Part shown: piece by piece, positions 33,780 to 40,092 of the stretch
Layout: every line of letters starts with the position of its first letter
How positions within the stretch are numbered: position 1 is the stretch's first letter
NCBI GenBank assembly: GCA_019634415.1
Contig: JAHQVJ010000190.1
Location: 1-40,092, forward strand
Length of the DNA stretch: 40,092 nucleotides
Source: Myxococcales bacterium
GTDB lineage: Bacteria > Myxococcota_A > UBA796 > GCA-2862545
Reading direction: 5' to 3'
Translations under genes and position numbers: made by a program
Notes under the pieces: model-generated
What the model was told of the DNA's origin: nothing
The model's database searches: none
What the model saw: only the letters and a program-made list of their open reading frames with translations

Positions 33780-33785
33780 GGTCGG

Positions 33786-34472
33786 CTACGGCTGGTAGCG
33801 CTCGATCGTGGTGGTGGGGGGGCGGATCCGAGCCTTGGAGCGCCGCGTGAGCTTGAGCAGGCTCACCGTGGTCACGGCGGCCAGCACGGCACCCGTGGTG
33901 ATCGCAGCCAGCTGAATGCTGTTGCGCGTGGAGCGGAACGCCACGGGGCTGGACACGGCCATCGACAGCACCGCGAATCCCCCGAAGGGCACGGCCAGGG
34001 AGTTGGCCACCAGCCGGACCCCCGCCTTGTCGCCGTTGGAGATGGGATCCTCGAGGACCAGCTGGCGGGTGCGGCTCATCTGGTGGGTGATCAGCAGCTG
34101 CTCCCCTCGGGTCACCTCCAGGCGCACGGCGTCGGCGGTGACCGTGGGAAGGGCCCGCTCGTGGGGCTCGGCAAGCGGCTCGATGTACAGCGTGCGCTCG
34201 CCCTCGGGCACGGGAAAGGCGCAGGGGGTCTCGGCGCACATCAAGCGCTCGCCCCGTCGGTTGTCGCCCCCCAGGAACACCCGCGAGGGCTGGTCGGGCA
34301 CGTCCAACACCACCGCCGCTGCGCCGTCCACGGCTGCGGGCAGCGACACCTCGGGGTGACGCGATGCCGGGTGCTCCGGTGCCTCCACCAAGTTGATCTT
34401 CACGTAGGTGGGGCGAATGGAGCACGCGCCGAGCAGGCACAGGAGCGTGAGTGCGGCAAGAGGTCTACTCAT
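33786..34472 (-). CDS. PEGA-like lipoprotein, tandem paralog B
   Basis: 228 residues: lipobox LLGAC (MSRPLAALTLLCLLGACSIR), a beta domain with ETPCAFPVPEGERTLYIEP, similar in outline to PEGA surface domains, a GEQLLITHQMSR segment, then two hydrophobic stretches (PFGGFAVLSMAVSSP and LAAITTGAVLAAVTTVSLL) and a basic tail. It begins inside the last 8 nt of the preceding gene and is a diverged copy of that protein, with the same order of features and nearly the same length. A second membrane anchor besides the lipid is therefore likely. Function unknown; the pair is divergent from the lipoprotein caspase gene. Confidence 0.78.
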   Translation of the reverse strand: MSRPLAALTLLCLLGACSIRPTYVKINLVEAPEHPASRHPEVSLPAAVDGAAAVVLDVPDQPSRVFLGGDNRRGERLMCAETPCAFPVPEGERTLYIEPLAEPHERALPTVTADAVRLEVTRGEQLLITHQMSRTRQLVLEDPISNGDKAGVRLVANSLAVPFGGFAVLSMAVSSPVAFRSTRNSIQLAAITTGAVLAAVTTVSLLKLTRRSKARIRPPTTTIERYQP

Positions 34473-35154
34473 CGGACCCTCCCGATGCGGGTGGCATGTA
34501 GCGCATCACGGTGGTGTTGCTCGGCTGCACCGACCGCTCCACGAGGGCGGGGCGACGAATGCTGTACCCGGTCAGGACCAGAGAGGTGCCCGCGCCCACG
34601 CCCAGTGCCACCGGCATGGCAAGCTCGCGGTGGCCGGTGCGGGAGGGGCCGACGCCCGTGGCCACCATGGCCATGGTGCCGATGATGCCCCAGCCGAGGC
34701 CCTCGACCACGAAGGGAAGCACGCCACGACCCGTGTCGGGCCCGTCGGCAGGGCGAACCTCCGTGTCGCGGAACTCGGCCACCAGGTGACGGACCAGCAC
34801 TTGCTCGCCTGCCGCCATGCTCACCGTCAGGCGATCGGCGGGGACGCCCCCGGCGTGGCCCGTGGGGGTGATGGTGAGCACGTGTTGTCCCTGGGGCAGC
34901 TTGAACACACACGGAGAGTCGTCGCAGCTGCGGCGTCGCTCTCGGACCGTGACGCTCACCATGGCGGTGGGATCGTTGACCACCTCCACCACCACCACGG
35001 CGCGGCGGGGGGTGGCCTCGGGCACCGCCACGGCAGGGTGGGGGCCCGTGGGAACGTCCGGTGTGGCCTGGACCGTGGTGCCCACCACACGCCTGAGATC
35101 CTTGGCGGCAGTGCAGCCCGCGAGCACCATGGCGATCCAACCGACGCGCACCAT
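34465..35154 (-). CDS. PEGA-like lipoprotein, tandem paralog A
   Basis: 229 residues from ATG 35154: lipobox VLAGC (MVRVGWIAMVLAGCTA), a beta domain with DDSPCVFKLPQGQHVLTITP matching ETPCAFPVPEGERTLYIEP of the next gene, an AAGEQVLVRHLVAEFRDTE segment, and two hydrophobic stretches (GLGWGIIGTMAMVATG, PVALGVGAGTSLVLTGYSI). Its TAG overlaps the start of the paralog by 8 nt, so the two are coupled and probably act together, perhaps as a heteromer. Start distance to the divergent caspase lipoprotein gene is 76 bp, short enough for a shared promoter region. Confidence 0.8.
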   Translation of the reverse strand: MVRVGWIAMVLAGCTAAKDLRRVVGTTVQATPDVPTGPHPAVAVPEATPRRAVVVVEVVNDPTAMVSVTVRERRRSCDDSPCVFKLPQGQHVLTITPTGHAGGVPADRLTVSMAAGEQVLVRHLVAEFRDTEVRPADGPDTGRGVLPFVVEGLGWGIIGTMAMVATGVGPSRTGHRELAMPVALGVGAGTSLVLTGYSIRRPALVERSVQPSNTTVMRYMPPASGGSDE

Positions 35155-35230
35155 GGGTCCTCCTCGGGCTGGCAGCCTACGACACGGCGCAGGGCCCCGC
35201 AACGCGTGGTACCGTCCGCGCGGAGGCGCC

Positions 35231-36691
35231 ATGCGCTGGATCACGCTCGGGGCGATGTGGGCCTGCCTCGCGGGATGCCCCCCCAAGAGCACGTCCCCCA
35301 ACAATGCGGGCACACGAGCACTGGAGGCCAGTAGCCCCTCGCAGTCCGAGGATCCCCTCGCTGGAGCCGCGCAGGACGTCTGCGGGTACCGGGCGCTGTT
35401 CTTTGCTGCCGAGGACTACCGGGATCCCGAGATCGGGGATCTCGACACCCCCGTGCAGGACGTCACGAAGCTCGCCTTCGTGCTGCGCAACCAGTACCAG
35501 TTCGAGACGGAGGTGGTGGAGAACCCCACCCGGAACACCATGCTGGCCGCGCTGGAGGATCTCGCGGCCAGTGTTCGTCCATGTGAGGGCGTGGTCCTCT
35601 ACTATGCAGGCCACGGGGTGACCGAGGTCGACGGCAACTACTGGCTGCCCGTCGATGCGCGTGCGTCGGAGCGATCCAGCTACCTCGACACCGCTCGGGT
35701 GACCGAGGCCATCGAGGCATTGTCCGCCAAGCACGTGTTGTTGATCGCCGACTCCTGCTACTCGGGCAACCTGGCCGACGAGCCCGAGCCCGTGACGGCC
35801 GACGAGGCCGCCGATCGCAGCCGGTGGGTGATCACGTCGGGTGGCAACGAGCCCGTGATCGACTCGTTCGTGAGCACGAACATGAGCGTGTTCGCCTACT
35901 ACCTGCACGCCGAGCTGTCGGACGCCATCGACCAGTACCTGGTGCCCGTGCGGCAGTTCAACCCCATCCGCAAGCTGGTGGTGGCGGCCACCCGCGGGGG
36001 CCAGGAGCCGCAGATCGGGGTGCTTCCCGGCGACAGTGGTGGGCACCTGGTGCTGCGCAACCGGCGCCCGCGCACCAAGGAGATCCTGCCGGTGGCCAGC
36101 ACGTTGCTGTCCTCGCAGCCCTTCGAGCCTCCGCCCATCTGGGAGCGTCGTGCCCCGTTCCCGCTGCTGGTGAGCGCGGGGATCGGGATGTCGGGCTACA
36201 CCGACCCCGGCGAGGAGGGCGAGCCCGTCGGGCGTCGGCGGACGGACAGCTACCTCGACATCAGCGCGCGCTTCGCCACGGGCTCCATGCCCGGGCTGCA
36301 CTTGGAGCTGGCCCTGGGGGTGGGGCTGCAGTCGGGGGTGGCGCCGAACGTGGGGGAGGGGCTGCAGATCATCTCCCCCTCGAGCACCTTCGTGCGCGTG
36401 CCGCTGCGCGTGACCTTCCCCATTCGCTTCCAGCAAGGGGTGGAGGGGATCATCGGTCCCTTCGTGGCCGAGGCCTACGCTGGGGGCGGCGAGGCCTTGC
36501 TGGGCGGTGGGATCGGCTTCAACCCCTTCGGCTTCGGGTTCCGGGCCCGTAAGGCGGGGTGGTTCCGGGTGATCCCGTCCACGCTGATGCTGCGGGTGGG
36601 GCCCGAGTCGAGCCTGACGGCGGGCCAGCCCGTCGTGGTGGCGTGGCACGCGGCCCTGATGTGGTCTCCCTCCGCGCGCGGTGCGCCCTAG
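35231..36691 (+). CDS. Caspase-domain lipoprotein with C-terminal barrel-like region
   Basis: 486 residues from ATG 35231 (GGAGG upstream). A lipoprotein signal (MRWITLGAMWACLAGC, Cys16) leads into a caspase/C14 domain at about 50-290: RALFFAAEDYRDPEIGDLDT, VVLYYAGHG with His128, and LIADSCYSG with Cys176, both catalytic residues intact. From about 330 the sequence shifts to glycine-rich, aromatic-ended strands (FPLLVSAGIGMSGYTDPG, LHLELALGVGLQSGV, VVVAWHAALMW) that look like a small outer-membrane barrel. A caspase with a lipid anchor and a barrel is exported and likely faces the periplasm or cell surface. It is divergent from two lipoproteins and is the second caspase gene of this region. 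Confidence 0.88.
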   Translation: MRWITLGAMWACLAGCPPKSTSPNNAGTRALEASSPSQSEDPLAGAAQDVCGYRALFFAAEDYRDPEIGDLDTPVQDVTKLAFVLRNQYQFETEVVENPTRNTMLAALEDLAASVRPCEGVVLYYAGHGVTEVDGNYWLPVDARASERSSYLDTARVTEAIEALSAKHVLLIADSCYSGNLADEPEPVTADEAADRSRWVITSGGNEPVIDSFVSTNMSVFAYYLHAELSDAIDQYLVPVRQFNPIRKLVVAATRGGQEPQIGVLPGDSGGHLVLRNRRPRTKEILPVASTLLSSQPFEPPPIWERRAPFPLLVSAGIGMSGYTDPGEEGEPVGRRRTDSYLDISARFATGSMPGLHLELALGVGLQSGVAPNVGEGLQIISPSSTFVRVPLRVTFPIRFQQGVEGIIGPFVAEAYAGGGEALLGGGIGFNPFGFGFRARKAGWFRVIPSTLMLRVGPESSLTAGQPVVVAWHAALMWSPSARGAP

Positions 36692-37731
36692 GGCAGCAGC
36701 ACGAGCTTCCCCACCGTCTTGCCCGACTCGATGTCGCGATGGGCCTGCGCCACCTCGGCCAGCGGGTAGGTGGTGGCGGGGGGAGCGACGATCCGGCTGT
36801 CTGCGAGCCAGCCCATGATCTCCGACATGCCCTCTTCCATCAGATCGGTGCGATCGAAGAGGTACGACAGGTTGAAGGCGAGCACGCTCTTCGAGGCGTT
36901 GACCATGTCGAGCGGGTTGAAGCGCGGGGTGCGCAGCACGCCCGACAGCAGCTTGAGGTAGTTCACCCGGCCGTTGTGGCCCATCATGGTGGAGAAGCCG
37001 TAGACCACGAGCTTGCCCGCCCGCCGCAGGTGCACGTAGCTCTGCTTGAGCGTGGCCACACCGTTGGCGTCGAGGATCACGTCGTAGCCCTCGGGGCGCA
37101 GGGCCTCGGCACGGGACCACAGATCCTCGGTGGACTTGTCGATGACCTCGTCGCAGCCGATCTGCTCGGCGGTGGCCACCTTGTGGCTGCCCCCCACCAC
37201 GCCCACCACCTCGCAGCCCATCACCTTGCCCACCTGCACGAGGCTCGAGCCCACGCCGCCCGCCGCCGAGTGCACCAGCAGCGTGGCGCCGGGGCGAGGG
37301 TGAGCCAGCTCGCGCAGGGCGAACCAGGCTGTCATGAAGACCGCGGGGACCGAGGCGGCGGCTACGTCCGTCAGCTCGTCGCGGATGGCGAAGGCCTGGC
37401 GCCTCGGCACGCAGATCTCGGTGGCGTAGCCACCGAACTGGGTGACCGCGCAGACCCGGGTGCCCACGGGCAGATCGTCGACGCCTTCCCCCACCTCGGC
37501 GATGGTGCCGGCCACCTCGAAGCCAGGCGTGATGGGCCAGCCCACCAGCTCCTTCGCGGAGGCGTACAGCCCCATGCGCACGATGACGTCGGCGTAGTTG
37601 ACGCCGATGGCGCTCACGGCGATCCGGACCTCTCCGGGACCGGGCGCAGGCCTCGGCTCCTGCTGCAGGGTGAGCTTGTCGTAGGAGCCGGCGGAGGGGA
37701 TGACCACGCGGGTCATGGTGGGGTGCGTCAT
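36688..37731 (-). CDS. Zinc-independent quinone/VAT-1-like oxidoreductase (MDR superfamily)
   Basis: A 347-residue medium-chain reductase that uses NADPH to reduce quinones or activated alkenes. Family marks are GFEVAGTIAEVGEGV (71-85), the cofactor-binding SAAGGVGSSLVQVGK, and a C-terminal LAEVAQAHRDIESGKTVGKL. The catalytic-zinc Cys and His of alcohol dehydrogenases are absent, as in quinone oxidoreductases. The stretch GFSTMMGHNGRVNYLKLL resembles the VAT-1/QOR branch. The start ATG 37731 has only a weak ribosome site; ATG 37716 is the alternative. Its stop overlaps the caspase lipoprotein stop in CTAG. It follows the peptidase gene by 12 nt and is probably cotranscribed with it. Confidence 0.9.
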   Translation of the reverse strand: MTHPTMTRVVIPSAGSYDKLTLQQEPRPAPGPGEVRIAVSAIGVNYADVIVRMGLYASAKELVGWPITPGFEVAGTIAEVGEGVDDLPVGTRVCAVTQFGGYATEICVPRRQAFAIRDELTDVAAASVPAVFMTAWFALRELAHPRPGATLLVHSAAGGVGSSLVQVGKVMGCEVVGVVGGSHKVATAEQIGCDEVIDKSTEDLWSRAEALRPEGYDVILDANGVATLKQSYVHLRRAGKLVVYGFSTMMGHNGRVNYLKLLSGVLRTPRFNPLDMVNASKSVLAFNLSYLFDRTDLMEEGMSEIMGWLADSRIVAPPATTYPLAEVAQAHRDIESGKTVGKLVLLP

Positions 37732-37743
37732 GGAGCCGTCTAT

Positions 37744-39783
37744 TCAGGACAGGCCGATGCGATCGATTACCCATGCCCACACCATGGCGCTCTGCCGCAT
37801 CGCGGCGTGGCGGTCGGAGCGCCCGTGGTGCCCACCCTGGGTGCATCGCAGCAGGAAGGTGCCCGCCGTGGCGTTCGCTCGCAGGCGAGCCACCCACTTC
37901 GCAGGCCCCCAGTACAGCACGCGGGGGTCGTCGCGCGCGATGAAGGCGACGATGTCGGGGTAGGCCTGCTCGCGCACGTTGTCGTAGGGCGAGTAGGCGC
38001 GCATGCAGTCGAAGATCTCTCGCTGCCTGGGATCCCCCCACTCCGAGAACTCGTCGTGGGTCAGCGGTAGCTCGGTGTCGAGCATCTCGTCGAGCACCGC
38101 CACGAAGGGCCGGGCCGCATGGATCACGCGGCACAGCTCGGGTGCCTGGTTCGCGAGGCCGCCCACGGCGATCCCACCACCGCTGCCGGCCCACAGCGCC
38201 GTTCGCTCGGGGCGGCTGATCCCGGACGCATGCAGTCCTCGCAGCACGTCTGCGAGATCGTCGATGGTTCGCTGCTTGTTCAGCAACCGACCTGCCTCGT
38301 GCCAGGCAGGCCCCAGCATGCCGCCGCCGCGCACGTGGGCCACGACGAAGGCGGCGCCTCGCTCCAGCAGGGGCAGGCTCGGCGGGATGAACTCGGGGGT
38401 GACGGGTCGGTTGTAGGCGCCGTACACGAACAGCAGCAGGGGCGTGTCGGCGGTGAGGGGCACGTCGCGACGCACCGCGAGCGTGACGGGCACCTGCGCA
38501 CCGTCGCCAGCCGTCAGCCAGCGCCGCTCGCTGCGGTACCGCTCTGGATCGTGGCCCTCCACCGTGCGCTCGTAGGTGGGGGTGAGGGATCGCGCGTCGC
38601 AGTCGTAGCGAAACACCGTCTGCGGTGTGGTGAAGGAGACCATGCGCAGTCGCACGTGCGGTCCGTCGAAGTCGTGGTTCTCCACCACCGAGGGCTCGCA
38701 CTGGGCGTCGGGGAAGGCCACCGTGTGGCTGTCGTCGGTGCGCAGATCCAGCACGCGGATCGAGGTCTGACCTGCCTCGCGCTCGGTGAGCACCAGGTGA
38801 TCGCGCAGCGCGTGCACAGACTGCAGCGTGGTGTCGTCTCGGTGGGGGATCACCTCCACGGGGGAGGACGAGCCGTCGTCGGGTAGACGCAGCAGGCGGT
38901 ACTGCGAGGCCCCTTCGTCGTTGGCCCAGATCCAGAAGGACCCGCGCGTGTGGGTGACACCGCAGCGCACGCCAGGCTTGCCCGGCCAGATGCAGCGGGG
39001 CTGCGTGTGGGGTGCGTCGGCGGGGATCACGTACAGCGCCGCACCCTCGCGGACACCGTGGTGGATGACCCAGAACTGCTTCGAGGAGGTGGTCTCGACC
39101 CAGACGTACTGATCGGAGCTCGGATCCTCGAAGACGACGGGATCCGGGCTCGTGCGCGACCCCTTCTGCGCGGCTCCGAGGGTGTGGAGCAGCACCCGCG
39201 AGGGACGCCAGTGCTCGGTGCGTGAGTTCCACAGCACGGTGCGGGAGTCGGCCGCCCACTCGAAGTCGGACGTGTTGGGGAGCCGGGACGGCAGCGCCTC
39301 GCCGGTGCGTAGATCGAGGAAGCGGATCTCGAAGCGCTCCTCGCCCGAGGTGTCGACGGCGTAGGCCAACAGCTGATGATCGGGGCTCGGCTGCACGGCA
39401 CCCACGACACCGTCGGCGATGTCGTGGGCCAGCGCGTTCTCGTCGATCAACACCTGCTCGTCGCCCCCGTCGCGGGGCCGTCGGCAGTGCAGCCGCCTGG
39501 GCAGATCGGGGTGGCTCCGACGGTAGTAGACCCAGGGCCCATGGGGCACGGGCGGGGTCTCGAGCGCCGGCGCGAACTGCGCCAGCATCTTGTCGTACAG
39601 GGCCTCCGTGAGCGCCGCCAGCGGCGCTACCTGGGCCTCGAAGTAGGCGTTCTCGGCGTCTAGGTGGGCGTCGACCGCCGGATCGTCGGGGTCGCGCATC
39701 CAGTCGTAGGGATCGGGGCGCGCAACGCCGTGCTGGCGATGCACGTGGGGACGCACGGGGGCAACAGGACCAACGGGTTTCAA
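37744..39783 (-). CDS. Prolyl oligopeptidase family peptidase (oligopeptidase B-like, S9A)
   Basis: 679 residues with an N-terminal beta-propeller and a C-terminal alpha/beta-hydrolase domain; it would cleave short peptides, after Lys or Arg if a true oligopeptidase B. HGVARPDPYDWMRD and AENAYFEAQ near the N-terminus are family hallmarks. The catalytic triad is WAGSGGG (Ser534), ARDDPRVLYWGPAKW (Asp) and GGHHGRSDR (His). No signal peptide is seen, so it is probably cytoplasmic. TTG 39783 with GAGG five bases upstream is chosen as start because homology begins there; GTG 39828 is possible and the frame stays open to 40089. Divergent from an ECF sigma gene. Confidence 0.9.
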   Translation of the reverse strand: MKPVGPVAPVRPHVHRQHGVARPDPYDWMRDPDDPAVDAHLDAENAYFEAQVAPLAALTEALYDKMLAQFAPALETPPVPHGPWVYYRRSHPDLPRRLHCRRPRDGGDEQVLIDENALAHDIADGVVGAVQPSPDHQLLAYAVDTSGEERFEIRFLDLRTGEALPSRLPNTSDFEWAADSRTVLWNSRTEHWRPSRVLLHTLGAAQKGSRTSPDPVVFEDPSSDQYVWVETTSSKQFWVIHHGVREGAALYVIPADAPHTQPRCIWPGKPGVRCGVTHTRGSFWIWANDEGASQYRLLRLPDDGSSSPVEVIPHRDDTTLQSVHALRDHLVLTEREAGQTSIRVLDLRTDDSHTVAFPDAQCEPSVVENHDFDGPHVRLRMVSFTTPQTVFRYDCDARSLTPTYERTVEGHDPERYRSERRWLTAGDGAQVPVTLAVRRDVPLTADTPLLLFVYGAYNRPVTPEFIPPSLPLLERGAAFVVAHVRGGGMLGPAWHEAGRLLNKQRTIDDLADVLRGLHASGISRPERTALWAGSGGGIAVGGLANQAPELCRVIHAARPFVAVLDEMLDTELPLTHDEFSEWGDPRQREIFDCMRAYSPYDNVREQAYPDIVAFIARDDPRVLYWGPAKWVARLRANATAGTFLLRCTQGGHHGRSDRHAAMRQSAMVWAWVIDRIGLS

Positions 39784-39865
39784 CGGTGCCTCGCGATAAT
39801 GAGGGACATGAATCCCTACATCGGTCACACTCCGTGTGCTCGTGCGTCCTCCAGGCGGAGGAGCC

Positions 39866-40092
39866 ATGAACGGTCCCGTCGAGCGCGCCATCCAGGGGGA
39901 TGGCCCATCTTTCTCGGTCTTGGTGCAAGAACACGCCGATACGGTCTGGTGGATCGCCATGGCGATCCTCGGAGATGCAGCGGAGGCCCATGACGTGGCG
40001 CAGGACGCGTTCCTGCGGGCGTGGCGACGCCTGGGCACGCTGCAGCGGCCGGAGCGGTTCCGGTCCTGGCTGTACGAGATCGCGCGCAACGC
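39866..40092 (+). CDS. ECF sigma factor, 5' part (runs off the window)
   Basis: ATG 39866 follows a strong GGAGGAG site. The 75 visible residues hold sigma-70 region 2: FSVLVQEHADTVWWIAMAIL, GDAAEAHDVAQDAFLRAWRR (with the conserved DVAQD-type helix) and FRSWLYEIARN. Region 4 lies beyond the window edge. It is divergent from the oligopeptidase gene with 82 bp between the starts. This is a second ECF factor, distinct from the one at 20308-21021 and with a much more typical region 2. Confidence 0.9.
   Translation, partial: MNGPVERAIQGDGPSFSVLVQEHADTVWWIAMAILGDAAEAHDVAQDAFLRAWRRLGTLQRPERFRSWLYEIARN

Noticed and set aside
35177..39991. 1604-codon open frame on the minus strand
   Set aside because: It runs antisense to the caspase lipoprotein and out of frame with the oxidoreductase and peptidase, and its translation is Arg/Pro/Ala-rich without motifs. 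A high-GC shadow.
1..40092. tRNA, rRNA, insertion sequences, CRISPR arrays
   Set aside because: Looked for by eye on both strands; no transposase motif, terminal repeat pair, spacer-repeat pattern or cloverleaf was recognised.

Overview
The window is high-GC DNA of the kind seen in Myxococcota and related former Deltaproteobacteria. The placement is inferred from a MYXO-CTERM-like tail on a CAP-domain protein, many lipoproteins and exported proteins, caspase-fold peptidases, WD40 and Sel1-type repeats, an ECF sigma/FecR pair and a KAP NTPase with effector-associated-type adaptor domains. No rRNA, tRNA, insertion sequence or CRISPR array was recognised. Genes are packed tightly, often with overlapping starts and stops, and all seven convergent pairs of intact genes meet within -4 to +6 nt.

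Layout. 1-700: unclear DNA plus a frameshifted remnant that looks like an arylsulfotransferase C-terminus. 713-1186 (-): small Cys-containing hypothetical protein. 1239-5253 (+): RNA ligase RtcB and an exported M16 metallopeptidase. 5250-8241 (-): AraC-type regulator, polytopic membrane protein and fatty-acid desaturase in one run. 8335-11902 (+): short orphan histidine kinase, then a large KAP P-loop NTPase with two membrane segments and two putative adaptor domains. 11909-12778 (-): a lipoprotein with calcium-binding-type repeats and a thioredoxin-like domain whose active site reads W-UGA-G-P-C, a probable selenoprotein. 12949-13884 (+): homocysteine S-methyltransferase. 13888-16503 (-): winged-helix/STAND ATPase/TPR regulator. 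16675-18195 (+): arylsulfotransferase-like lipoprotein. 18196-24628 (-): FAD oxidoreductase with permuted motif order, beta-helix repeat protein, exported Pro-rich protein, ECF sigma factor, FecR-like anti-sigma and CAP-domain protein.

24684-32423 (+) is the most unusual block: four coupled genes for (i) an exported 1319-residue protein with a degenerate caspase fold, WD40 repeats and an intact caspase domain; (ii) a protein with nine C-X7-C Sel1-like repeats joined to an Omp85-like barrel; (iii) a membrane-anchored FGE/SUMF1-fold protein without the expected catalytic Cys pair; and (iv) a lipoprotein. After a small P-loop kinase (-) and an acidic lipoprotein (+) come two tandem paralogous lipoproteins (-), divergent from a second caspase, a lipoprotein with a probable C-terminal barrel (35231-36691, +). 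The window closes with a VAT-1/QOR-like oxidoreductase (-), an oligopeptidase B-like S9 peptidase (-) and the 5' end of another ECF sigma factor (+).

Interpretation (inference). The caspase region looks like a cell-envelope system: all the products carry export or lipidation signals or membrane anchors, and its proteases, propeller/repeat scaffolds, FGE-fold module and barrels are parts usually met in cytosolic conflict or signalling systems. The probable selenoprotein and this exported caspase cluster are the two points most worth following up.
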